From contig CBIFWW010000158.1 in assembly GCA_966186435.1 (NCBI GenBank), positions 1-7,147 on the forward strand: a stretch of 7,147 bases of DNA, read 5' to 3'. This DNA is from CBIFWW01 sp966186435. Lineage in GTDB: Bacteria > Pseudomonadota > Gammaproteobacteria > Enterobacterales > Enterobacteriaceae. Of the stretch, positions 1 through 7,147 are shown piece after piece. A model generated the notes under the pieces. The model had not been told where the DNA came from and searched no databases. It was given only the letters and a program-made list of their open reading frames with translations. The position numbers were made by a program, and so were the translations under genes. Within the stretch, counting starts at the first letter, position 1. Each line of letters begins with the position of its first letter.

Positions 1-3000
1 GGGATAACTGTGGTTTCGGCCTGATCGCCCACATAGAAGGCGAACCTAGCCACAAAGTGGTGCGTACCGCCATTCATGCACTGGCGCGGATGCAACACCG
101 CGGTGCCATCCTGGCTGACGGCAAGACCGGCGATGGCTGTGGTCTGCTGCTGCAAAAGCCCGACCGCTTCTTCCGCATGGTGGCAGAAGAGCGTCACTGG
201 CGTTTAGCCAAAAACTACGCGGTGGGGATGATCTTCCTCGGTAAAGACGCCGAGCAAGCGGCCATTAGCCGCCGCATTGTGGAAGAAGAGCTTTCACAGG
301 AAACCCTGTCTATTGTTGGCTGGCGCGACGTGCCGACCAACCCGGACGTGCTGGGTGAAATTGCGCTTTCCTCCATGCCGCGTATCGAGCAAATCTTTGT
401 TAACGCCCCGGCGGGATGGCGCCCTCGTGATATGGAGCGCCGGTTATTCATTGCCCGCCGCCGTATTGAAAAGCGCATCGAGGCCATTGAGGATAAAGAC
501 TTCTACATCTGTAGCTTGTCCAACCTGGTTAACATCTATAAAGGTTTATGTATGCCGGCGGATCTGCCGCGCTTCTACCTGGATCTGGCTGACCTGCGCC
601 TGGAATCAGCGATTTGCCTGTTCCACCAGCGCTTCTCCACCAACACCGTGCCGCGCTGGCCACTGGCCCAGCCATTCCGCTACCTGGCCCACAATGGTGA
701 AATTAACACCATTACCGGTAACCGCCAGTGGGCCAGCGCCCGTACTTATAAATTTAAAACCCCGCTGATCCCGGATTTGCAGGATGCCGCGCCCTTCGTT
801 AATGAAACTGGCTCGGACTCCAGCTCCCTGGATAACATGCTGGAACTGCTTTTAGCCGGGGGTATGGACATCGTGCGCGCCATGCGCTTACTGGTACCGC
901 CAGCCTGGCAAAACAACCCGAATATGGACCCTGGCCTGCGCGCCTTCTTCGATTTTAACTCCATGCATATGGAGCCGTGGGATGGCCCGGCGGGGATCGT
1001 AATGAGCGATGGTCGCTATGCGGCCTGTAACCTCGACCGTAACGGCCTGCGCCCTGCCCGCTACGTCATCACCAAAGACAAGCTAATCACCTGTGCCTCC
1101 GAAGTGGGGATTTGGGATTACCAGCCTGATGAAGTGGTTGAGAAGGGCCGCGTTGGCCCTGGCGAACTGATGGTGATCGACACCCGAGTGGGCCGCATTC
1201 TGCACTCCTCAGAAACCGATGACGATCTGAAAAGCCGCCATCCGTATAAAGAGTGGATGGAGAAGAACGTCCGCCGCCTGGTGCCTTTTGAAGACCTGGC
1301 CGATGACCAGGTAGGCAACCGCGAGCTGGACGATGATCTGCTGGCAAGCTACCAGAAACAGTTTAATTACAGCGCCGAGGAGCTGGATCTGGTGCTGCGA
1401 GTGCTGGGTGAAAACGGCCAGGAAGCCGTAGGCTCAATGGGCGACGATACCCCGTTTGCCGTACTCTCCAGCCAGCCGCGAGTGATTTACGATTACTTCC
1501 GCCAACAATTTGCTCAGGTCACCAACCCGCCTATCGATCCGCTACGTGAAGCCCACGTCATGTCCCTGGCCACCAGTATTGGCCGCGAGATGAACGTGTT
1601 TTGCGAGGCCGAAGGCCAGGCCCACCGCCTGAGCTTTAAATCCCCTATTCTGCTGTATTCAGATTTCAAACAGCTGACCTCGCTGGATGAAGAGCACTAC
1701 CGCGCCGATACGCTGGATATCACTTTTGATGTGACGGAAACCAGCCTCGAAGCAACGGTAAACGCGCTGTGTAACCAGGCCGAGCAGATGGTGCGCAATG
1801 GAACCGTGCTGCTGGTGCTGTCGGACCGTAACATCGCCAAAAACCGCCTGCCGGTACCGGCGCCAATGGCCGTGGGTGCGATCCAGGCCCGCCTGGTAGA
1901 GCAGAACCTGCGCTGCGATGCCAATATCATCGTGGAAACCGCCAGCGCCCGTGATCCGCACCACTTTGCCGTGCTGTTGGGCTTTGGTGCCACGGCTGTT
2001 TATCCTTACCTCGCCTATGAAACCCTGGCAAAACTAGCCGATACCGGTGCTATTGATAAAGCCTACCGCACCGTGATGTTGAACTACCGGAACGGCATCA
2101 ATAAAGGCCTGTACAAGATCATGTCCAAAATGGGCATCTCCACTATTGCCTCTTACCGCTGCTCTAAGTTGTTTGAAGCGGTAGGCCTGCATGATGATGT
2201 CGCCAGTCTGTGCTTCCAGGGGGTGATTAGCCGCATCGGTGGGGCCAGCTTTAGTGACTTCCAACAGGATCTGCTGAATCTCTCCCGCCGCGCCTGGTTA
2301 GCCCGGAAACCGCTGGATCAGGGCGGCCTGTTGAAATATGTCCACGGTGGCGAATATCACGCTTATAACCCGGATGTGGTGGGCACCCTTCAGAAAGCCG
2401 TCCAAAGCGGCGAGTACAGCGATTATCAGCACTATGCTGAGCTGGTGAACAACCGCCCGGTAGCGACCCTGCGCGATATGCTGTCCATTACTTCAAATGG
2501 TGAAGCCATCGACGTGAGCGGCGTTGAAGCCGCCAGCGAATTGTATAAACGCTTTGATACCGCGGCAATGTCCATCGGCGCACTTAGCCCGGAGGCCCAC
2601 GAAGCCCTGGCTGAAGCGATGAACAGCATCGGCGGGAACTCTAACTCGGGTGAAGGCGGCGAAGATCCGGCCCGCTATGGCACCAACAAAGTTTCCCGCA
2701 TTAAGCAGGTGGCATCCGGTCGCTTTGGCGTGACCCCGGCTTACCTGGTCAATGCCGATGTGATCCAGATTAAAGTGGCCCAGGGGGCTAAACCGGGCGA
2801 AGGCGGCCAGCTGCCGGGGGATAAAGTTACCCCGTATATTGCCAAACTGCGCTACTCCGTCCCGGGCGTCACTCTGATTTCACCACCGCCGCACCACGAT
2901 ATTTACTCCATCGAGGATTTGGCACAGCTGATTTTCGACCTCAAACAGGTGAACCCTGAGGCGATGATCTCCGTCAAATTGGTGTCAGAGCCGGGGGTGG

Positions 3001-4442
3001 GCACCATCGCCACCGGTGTGGCGAAAGCCTATGCCGATTTGATCACTATCGCCGGTTATGACGGCGGCACCGGGGCTAGCCCGCTCTCTTCGGTGAAGTA
3101 TGCCGGTTGCCCGTGGGAACTGGGGCTGGTTGAAACCCAACAGGCGCTGGTTGCCAATGGCTTGCGCCATAAGATCCGCCTCCAGGTGGACGGTGGCCTG
3201 AAAACTGGGGCCGATATCATCAAAGCGGCGATCCTTGGCGCTGAAAGCTTTGGCTTTGGCACCGGGCCAATGGTGGCACTGGGCTGTAAATATCTGCGAA
3301 TTTGCCACCTGAACAACTGCGCTACCGGCGTGGCAACTCAGGATGAAAAGCTACGTAAGAACCATTTCCACGGCCTGCCATTCAAAGTGACCAACTACTT
3401 TGAATTTATCGCCCGGGAAACCCGTGAGCTAATGGCCCTGCTGGGTGTCACGCGCCTGGTGGATCTGATTGGCCGCACTGACTTGCTCACGGTGCTGGAA
3501 GGCTTCAATGCCAAACAGCAGAAACTGGAGCTGGGCCGCCTGTTGGAAACCGCCACGCCGCATCCGGGTAAAGCGGTGCATTGCACCGAGAACAATCCGC
3601 CCTTTGATAACGGGGTGTTAAATGCTGAGCTGTTAAAACAGGCCAAAGCTTATGTGGACGAGCGCCAGAGCAAAACCTTCTGGTTCGATATCCGCAACAC
3701 CGACCGCTCAGTGGGGGCTTCACTCTCTGGCTATATCGCCCGTATCCACGGCGATCAGGGGCTGGCAGCCGATCCTATCAAAGCCCACTTTAACGGCACT
3801 GCTGGACAGAGCTTTGGGGTATGGAATGCGGGTGGCGTTGAGCTGCATCTCACCGGCGATGCCAATGACTATGTGGGTAAAGGCATGGCCGGGGGCCTGG
3901 TGGCGATTCGTCCCCCGGTTGGCTCTGCCTTCCTCAGCCACAAAGCCAGCATTATTGGTAACACCTGCCTGTACGGGGCCACCGGTGGCCGGATGTTTGC
4001 CGCAGGCCGCGCCGGTGAGCGCTTCGCCGTGCGTAACTCTGGGGCTATCACTGTGGTTGAAGGCATTGGCGATAACGGTTGTGAATACATGACTGGCGGC
4101 ATTGTCTGCGTACTGGGCCAGACCGGGGTCAACTTCGGGGCCGGGATGACCGGTGGCTTTGCCTATGTGCTGGATGAGGATGGCGAATTCCGCAAGCGGG
4201 TGAACCCGGAACTGGTGGAAGTGCTGGAAGTGGACTCACTGGCAATACACGAGGAGCACCTGCGCGGTTTAATCACCGAGCACGTGCAGAATACCGGCTC
4301 CCAGCGTGGTGAAGAGATCCTCGCCAACTGGCCGTGCTTCTCCACCAAGTTTGCCTTAGTGAAACCGAAGTCCAGTGATGTCAAAGCATTGTTGGGTCAC
4401 CGTAGTCGTTCCGCAGCTGAGCTGCGGGTGCAGGCGCAGTAA
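1..4442 (+). CDS. gltB: Glutamate synthase [NADPH] large (alpha) subunit GltB, 5'-partial
   Basis: GltB releases ammonia from glutamine and channels it to an FMN site where 2-oxoglutarate is reduced to glutamate (cytoplasmic GOGAT, with GltD). The frame is open from base 3 and reads DNCGFGLIAH, so the gene enters from the left. Cys at 9-11 is the N-terminal nucleophile of class II amidotransferases, exposed in this family by propeptide removal; counted from it the mature chain is 1,477 residues, close to the family's usual ~1,475. Visible in order: amidotransferase domain (about 1-420; QRFSTNT with R208, N229-G230, D270), central domain, FMN/2-oxoglutarate synthase domain (about 845-1190; NSNSGEGGEDPARYG, GGTGASPLSS at 1019), 3Fe-4S cysteines C1093, C1099, C1104 (CX5CX4C), and the C-terminal GXGXG beta-helix (from about 1261). 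A GTG at 57 is not the start, since it would remove the catalytic Cys. Start codon, propeptide and promoter lie outside the window. No frameshift is seen. Confidence 0.98.
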   Translation, partial: DNCGFGLIAHIEGEPSHKVVRTAIHALARMQHRGAILADGKTGDGCGLLLQKPDRFFRMVAEERHWRLAKNYAVGMIFLGKDAEQAAISRRIVEEELSQETLSIVGWRDVPTNPDVLGEIALSSMPRIEQIFVNAPAGWRPRDMERRLFIARRRIEKRIEAIEDKDFYICSLSNLVNIYKGLCMPADLPRFYLDLADLRLESAICLFHQRFSTNTVPRWPLAQPFRYLAHNGEINTITGNRQWASARTYKFKTPLIPDLQDAAPFVNETGSDSSSLDNMLELLLAGGMDIVRAMRLLVPPAWQNNPNMDPGLRAFFDFNSMHMEPWDGPAGIVMSDGRYAACNLDRNGLRPARYVITKDKLITCASEVGIWDYQPDEVVEKGRVGPGELMVIDTRVGRILHSSETDDDLKSRHPYKEWMEKNVRRLVPFEDLADDQVGNRELDDDLLASYQKQFNYSAEELDLVLRVLGENGQEAVGSMGDDTPFAVLSSQPRVIYDYFRQQFAQVTNPPIDPLREAHVMSLATSIGREMNVFCEAEGQAHRLSFKSPILLYSDFKQLTSLDEEHYRADTLDITFDVTETSLEATVNALCNQAEQMVRNGTVLLVLSDRNIAKNRLPVPAPMAVGAIQARLVEQNLRCDANIIVETASARDPHHFAVLLGFGATAVYPYLAYETLAKLADTGAIDKAYRTVMLNYRNGINKGLYKIMSKMGISTIASYRCSKLFEAVGLHDDVASLCFQGVISRIGGASFSDFQQDLLNLSRRAWLARKPLDQGGLLKYVHGGEYHAYNPDVVGTLQKAVQSGEYSDYQHYAELVNNRPVATLRDMLSITSNGEAIDVSGVEAASELYKRFDTAAMSIGALSPEAHEALAEAMNSIGGNSNSGEGGEDPARYGTNKVSRIKQVASGRFGVTPAYLVNADVIQIKVAQGAKPGEGGQLPGDKVTPYIAKLRYSVPGVTLISPPPHHDIYSIEDLAQLIFDLKQVNPEAMISVKLVSEPGVGTIATGVAKAYADLITIAGYDGGTGASPLSSVKYAGCPWELGLVETQQALVANGLRHKIRLQVDGGLKTGADIIKAAILGAESFGFGTGPMVALGCKYLRICHLNNCATGVATQDEKLRKNHFHGLPFKVTNYFEFIARETRELMALLGVTRLVDLIGRTDLLTVLEGFNAKQQKLELGRLLETATPHPGKAVHCTENNPPFDNGVLNAELLKQAKAYVDERQSKTFWFDIRNTDRSVGASLSGYIARIHGDQGLAADPIKAHFNGTAGQSFGVWNAGGVELHLTGDANDYVGKGMAGGLVAIRPPVGSAFLSHKASIIGNTCLYGATGGRMFAAGRAGERFAVRNSGAITVVEGIGDNGCEYMTGGIVCVLGQTGVNFGAGMTGGFAYVLDEDGEFRKRVNPELVEVLEVDSLAIHEEHLRGLITEHVQNTGSQRGEEILANWPCFSTKFALVKPKSSDVKALLGHRSRSAAELRVQAQ

Positions 4443-4446
4443 GGGG
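4442..4446 (+). promoter_or_regulatory. gltD ribosome binding site overlapping the gltB stop codon
   Basis: AGGGG begins on the last base of the gltB TAA stop (4440-4442) and lies 5 bases before the gltD ATG at 4452. The gltB-gltD gap is only 9 bases. This arrangement suggests that ribosomes finishing gltB help initiate gltD, which would fit a two-subunit enzyme; the coupling is inferred, the spacing is seen. Confidence 0.7.
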
Positions 4447-4451
4447 TTACC

Positions 4452-5870
4452 ATGAGCCAGAACGTTTATCAATTCATCGACCTGCAGCGCGTTGATCCGC
4501 CGAAGAAACCGCTGAAGATCCGCAAGATCGAGTTTGTGGAGATCTATGAGCCGTTTTCCGATAACCAGGCCGCCGCCCAGGCAGACCGCTGCCTGTCCTG
4601 CGGTAACCCCTATTGCGAGTGGAAATGCCCGGTGCATAACTACATCCCCAACTGGCTGAAACTGGCCAACGAAGGGCGTATTTTTGAGGCCGCCGAGCTG
4701 TCTCACCAAACCAATACCTTGCCGGAAGTGTGTGGCCGGGTATGCCCGCAGGACCGGTTGTGCGAAGGCTCCTGTACCCTGAATGATGAGTTTGGGGCGG
4801 TGACCATCGGCAATATCGAGCGTTATATTAATGATAAAGCCTTTGAGATGGGCTGGCGTCCGGACGTTTCCGGGGTTAAGCAAACCGGGAAGCGGGTGGC
4901 CATTATCGGGGCTGGCCCTGCCGGGCTGGCCTGTGCCGATGTGCTGACACGTAACGGGGTTAAAGCGGTGGTCTATGATCGTCATCCGGAGATTGGCGGG
5001 CTGCTGACCTTCGGGATCCCGGCCTTTAAGCTGGAGAAAGAGGTGATGATCCGCCGCCGTGAGTTCTTCACCGGCATGGGGATCGAGTTCAAGCTGAATA
5101 CTGAAGTCGGCCAGGATGTCACTTTTGACAGTCTGCTTGGCGAGTATGACGCGGTATTCCTTGGCGTGGGCACTTATCAGTCCATGCGAGGTGGGCTGGA
5201 AAACGAAGATGCCAACGGGGTTTACGATGCACTGCCTTTTCTGATTGCCAACACCCGCAGCCTGATGGGCTTTGGCAACCAGGCAGAGCAGCCCTTCGTG
5301 AATATGGAAGGTAAGCGCGTAGTAGTGCTGGGCGGTGGGGATACGGCAATGGACTGCGTGCGGACTTCCATCCGCCAATCGGCCACTCACGTGACCTGTG
5401 CTTATCGCCGCGATGAAGAGAACATGCCCGGCTCCCGCCGTGAAGTGAAAAATGCTCGGGAGGAAGGGGTTGAGTTCCAGTTCAACGTCCAGCCCTTGGG
5501 TGTGGAAGTGAATGCCAACGGTAATGTCAGTGGGGTGAAGATGGTCCGCACTGAAATGGGTAAGCCCGATGCCAAAGGCCGCCGCAAAGCAGAAATTGTG
5601 GCCGGTTCTGAGCACGTTGTCCCTGCCGATGCGGTAGTGTTGGCCTTTGGCTTCCGTCCTCATGCCATGAGCTGGCTGCAACAACACAGCGTAGAGCTGG
5701 ACACTCAGGGGCGCATTCTGGCTCCGGAAGGCTCGGATAATCCGTTCCAGACCAGTAACCCAAAGATCTTCGCTGGCGGCGACGCGGTGCGTGGATCAGA
5801 CCTGGTGGTAACGGCGATTGCCGAAGGGCGCAAAGCCGCAGAGGGTATTCTTAACTACCTCGAAGTGTAA
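4452..5870 (+). CDS. gltD: Glutamate synthase [NADPH] small (beta) subunit GltD
   Basis: GltD oxidises NADPH on FAD and passes the electrons through iron-sulfur clusters to the FMN of GltB, powering glutamate formation from glutamine and 2-oxoglutarate. The product is 472 residues, the usual enterobacterial length. The N-terminal cluster domain has two cysteine groups: C47, C50, C55, C59 (CLSCGNPYCEWKC) and C94, C98, C104, C108 (CGRVCPQDRLCEGSC); in this family they lie in the region supplying the two 4Fe-4S clusters. A Rossmann FAD motif GAGPAG is at 153-158 with the following acidic strand end and GG at 182-183. The NADPH-binding fold has GGGDTAMD from 294, followed by YRR and RRE basic residues. 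The C-terminal FAD motif FAGGDAVRG starts at 440. The ATG at 4452 is chosen because of the RBS overlapping the gltB stop and the family-standard N-terminus MSQNVYQF. It is co-transcribed with gltB and ends before a terminator. The same fold occurs in DPYD and NfnB-type proteins, but length and context fix it as GltD. Confidence 0.98.
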   Translation: MSQNVYQFIDLQRVDPPKKPLKIRKIEFVEIYEPFSDNQAAAQADRCLSCGNPYCEWKCPVHNYIPNWLKLANEGRIFEAAELSHQTNTLPEVCGRVCPQDRLCEGSCTLNDEFGAVTIGNIERYINDKAFEMGWRPDVSGVKQTGKRVAIIGAGPAGLACADVLTRNGVKAVVYDRHPEIGGLLTFGIPAFKLEKEVMIRRREFFTGMGIEFKLNTEVGQDVTFDSLLGEYDAVFLGVGTYQSMRGGLENEDANGVYDALPFLIANTRSLMGFGNQAEQPFVNMEGKRVVVLGGGDTAMDCVRTSIRQSATHVTCAYRRDEENMPGSRREVKNAREEGVEFQFNVQPLGVEVNANGNVSGVKMVRTEMGKPDAKGRRKAEIVAGSEHVVPADAVVLAFGFRPHAMSWLQQHSVELDTQGRILAPEGSDNPFQTSNPKIFAGGDAVRGSDLVVTAIAEGRKAAEGILNYLEV

Positions 5871-5889
5871 TCACCCTGCAGCTCATACT

Positions 5890-5919
5890 AGCCCGCTTAG
5901 CAACATAAGCGGGCTTTTT
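5890..5919 (+). terminator. Rho-independent terminator of gltBD
   Basis: A perfect 10-bp stem, AGCCCGCTTA (5890-5899) with TAAGCGGGCT (5906-5915), encloses a 6-base loop GCAACA and runs into TTTTT (5915-5919). It starts 19 bases after the gltD stop. On the other strand the hairpin is not followed by a T-run, so it should act on the gltBD transcript only. Confidence 0.93.
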
Positions 5920-5949
5920 ACTGCCCGTCATCTGCCAAATCACAGCCAT

Positions 5950-5978
5950 AAAAAAACCACCTCGCGGGAAGTGGTTCT
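5950..5978 (-). terminator. Rho-independent terminator of sspAB
   Basis: Read on the minus strand, AACCACTTC (5976-5968) pairs with GAGGTGGTT (5963-5955) around a CCGC tetraloop, with one G.U pair. The 3' arm continues into a run of seven T (5956-5950). It lies about 17 bases beyond the sspB stop codon. On the plus strand there is no T-run after the hairpin, so it is oriented for sspAB. Confidence 0.9.
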
Positions 5979-5994
5979 GCAAAACGACTCAGGA

Positions 5995-6483
5995 TTATTT
6001 CACAACCCGCAGGGTTGGACGCCCACCCCGTGGTGGAGGTGGCTCATCATCGGGGCCATCGCCATCATCAGTGTCTTGACGGTCGCCGTCGATAACGGAC
6101 ATAACCGGTTCAGAATCCATGATTTCATCCGCTTCCGCTAACGCATCGTCGTCGTAAGCCGCTTCAGGCTCGAACATGGTACCCGCCCCGTTTTCACGGG
6201 CATAGATAGCCATGACCGCCCCCATCGGCACATACACCTGACGAGGAACGCCACCAAACCGGGCATTGAATCGCACTTCATCGTTTGCCAGTTCCAGATT
6301 GCCCACGGCGCGTGGCGCGATGTTCAAGACAATCTGGCCGTCACGGGCGTATTCCATTGGCACTTCCACCCCCGGAAGCGTGATATCCACTACCAGATGC
6401 GGGGTCAGCTGATTATCCAGCAACCAATCATAGAAAGCGCGTAACAGATACGGGCGGCGCGGAGACAGCTGCGACATATCCAT
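5995..6483 (-). CDS. sspB: ClpXP protease specificity-enhancing factor SspB
   Basis: SspB is a cytoplasmic dimeric adaptor that binds the ssrA tag on stalled-translation products and tethers them to ClpX for ClpXP degradation; in E. coli it also helps deliver cleaved RseA. The product is 162 residues against 165 in E. coli. The folded substrate-binding domain spans about 1-112 (SPRRPYLLRAFYDWLLDNQLTPH, then VPMEYARDGQIVLNIAPRAVGNLEL and FNARFGG). A variable, strongly acidic, proline-ended linker follows (about 111-151), then the C-terminal ClpX-docking tail RGGRPTLRVVK (152-162). The ATG at 6483 lies 5 bases after the sspA stop. There is no strong Shine-Dalgarno, only GGGGG (6496-6492) across the end of sspA, so translation is probably coupled to sspA. 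A second Met at codon 3 is a possible alternative start, but MD(M/L)SQL is the family N-terminus. Confidence 0.97.
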   Translation of the reverse strand: MDMSQLSPRRPYLLRAFYDWLLDNQLTPHLVVDITLPGVEVPMEYARDGQIVLNIAPRAVGNLELANDEVRFNARFGGVPRQVYVPMGAVMAIYARENGAGTMFEPEAAYDDDALAEADEIMDSEPVMSVIDGDRQDTDDGDGPDDEPPPPRGGRPTLRVVK

Positions 6484-6488
6484 GAGGA

Positions 6489-7130
6489 TTACCCCCGGCC
6501 ATTCAGGCGCATTTCGCGCTCAGGTTCAGTCAGTGAGGCTAGGAATGAATCACGTTCGAAGACGCGGGTCATGTAGCCTTTCAGCTCTTTAGAGCCTGCA
6601 CCGCTCAGTTCCACACCCAGTACCGGCAAGCGCCACAGCAGCGGGGAGAGGTAGCAATCAACCAGGCTGAATTCGTCACTCAGGAAGTAAGGCTTTTGAG
6701 TGAACACCGGGGCGATAGCCAGTAATTCTTCACGCAGCTGCTTACGGGCTGCATCAGCCTGTGCCGCAGTGCCGTTTTCGATGACGCGCATCAGGCTATA
6801 CCAGTCTTTTTCAATACGCTGCATGTACAGACGACTCTCGCCACGTGCCACAGGGTATACCGGCATCAATGGTGGGTGCGGGAAGCGTTCATCCAGATAT
6901 TCCATGATGATGCGGGATTCCCACAGCGTCAGTTCACGGTCAACCAGGGTCGGTACGCTTTGGCTTGGATTGAGGTCAATGAGATCCTGTGGCAGGTGAT
7001 CCATTTCCACATGTTCAATTTCAAAGCTGACACCCTTTTCAGCCAGAACAATGCGTACCTGATGGCTATAAATATCAGTAGGACCAGAAAAAAGCGTCAT
7101 TACCGAACGTTTGTTGGCAGCGACAGCCAT
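6489..7130 (-). CDS. sspA: Stringent starvation protein A, RNA polymerase-associated regulator
   Basis: SspA binds RNA polymerase holoenzyme and alters transcription under starvation and acid stress; in E. coli it is required for phage P1 late transcription and lowers H-NS levels. The product is 213 residues (E. coli 212). It has a glutathione S-transferase fold: a thioredoxin-like half (about 9-87, with NPSQSVPTLVDRELTLWESRIIMEYLDE) and a helical half (about 92-205, with YFLSDEFSLVDCYLSPLLWRLP). The family is regarded as lacking GST activity. The surface Pro84-His85-Pro86, known in E. coli to be needed for transcription activation, is intact in ERFPHPPLMPVYP. The start is fixed by GGAGG five bases upstream and by the conserved MAVAANKRSVM N-terminus. 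It is the first gene of the sspA-sspB pair. The promoter, and the rplM-rpsI genes that usually lie upstream, are beyond the window. The last four residues (NGRG) differ from the E. coli tail. Confidence 0.97.
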   Translation of the reverse strand: MAVAANKRSVMTLFSGPTDIYSHQVRIVLAEKGVSFEIEHVEMDHLPQDLIDLNPSQSVPTLVDRELTLWESRIIMEYLDERFPHPPLMPVYPVARGESRLYMQRIEKDWYSLMRVIENGTAAQADAARKQLREELLAIAPVFTQKPYFLSDEFSLVDCYLSPLLWRLPVLGVELSGAGSKELKGYMTRVFERDSFLASLTEPEREMRLNGRG

Positions 7131-7135
7131 GAAAA

Positions 7136-7140
7136 CCTCC
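7136..7140 (-). promoter_or_regulatory. sspA ribosome binding site
   Basis: On the minus strand GGAGG is followed by TTTTC and then the ATG at 7130. This is a near-ideal Shine-Dalgarno and spacing, in contrast to the weak site before sspB, and it supports the chosen sspA start. Confidence 0.9.
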
Positions 7141-7147
7141 AGGTATA

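Noticed and set aside
57..59. GTG as a possible start of gltB
   Set aside because: The frame is open to the left edge and the upstream codons encode DNCGFGLIAHIEG, including the essential N-terminal cysteine. The gene is cut by the window, and this GTG is an internal Val codon.
3977..3990. Perfect 14-base palindrome GGCCACCGGTGGCC inside gltB
   Set aside because: It encodes part of the conserved Gly-Ala-Thr-Gly-Gly-Arg of the beta-helix domain, has no T-run or paired copy, and is well explained by GC-rich Gly/Ala/Thr codons.
4356..5687. 443-codon open frame on the minus strand, antisense to the end of gltB and most of gltD
   Set aside because: It is long, but its complement is the unmistakable GltD/GltB coding frame. 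I recognise no domain in its translation, and its openness is explained by the codon bias of the real genes on the other strand.
5818..6141. 107-codon plus-strand open frame from the end of gltD across the gap into sspB, with a hydrophobic stretch
   Set aside because: It crosses both terminators and its hydrophobic part is simply the antisense of the SspB acidic linker. No credible ribosome binding site or family resemblance was seen.
1..7147. Search for an undescribed system (mobile element, CRISPR, defence or toxin genes, structured RNA, REP-like repeats)
   Set aside because: About 97 percent of the window is covered by four recognised housekeeping genes, and the only sizeable gap is a 124-base stretch with two ordinary terminators. 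I saw no unexplained repeats, tRNA-like structure or foreign gene.

Overview
The window is a conserved chromosomal core segment from a member of the Enterobacterales (Gammaproteobacteria). All four proteins resemble their Escherichia coli counterparts almost end to end, but the gene order differs from E. coli K-12: gltD is followed directly by sspB, with no gltF or nan-type genes between. This suggests an enterobacterium outside the Escherichia/Salmonella group. I cannot name the genus from the sequence alone.

Layout: positions 1-4442 (+) hold gltB, the large subunit of NADPH-dependent glutamate synthase (GOGAT), cut at its 5' end by the window edge two codons before the catalytic cysteine. 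Nine bases later, 4452-5870 (+) hold gltD, the small subunit. A strong intrinsic terminator (5890-5919) closes this operon. The short gap to the next gene also carries a second, oppositely oriented terminator (5950-5978). On the minus strand, sspA (7130-6489) is followed after 5 bases by sspB (6483-5995), so the ssp operon runs toward gltBD. The window ends just upstream of sspA, after its ribosome binding site, so the promoters of both operons lie outside.

How the genes work: GltB and GltD form the iron-sulfur flavoprotein that makes two glutamates from glutamine and 2-oxoglutarate, using NADPH electrons that enter through GltD. It is the second half of the GS-GOGAT ammonium assimilation route. 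SspA is an RNA polymerase-associated starvation/stress regulator. SspB is the adaptor that delivers ssrA-tagged proteins to ClpXP. The two operons are functionally separate and simply converge.

I found no mobile element, CRISPR array, RNA gene, toxin system or unknown gene. The window is fully explained by four well-known housekeeping genes and two terminators, and the observations in Part 2 are correspondingly modest.
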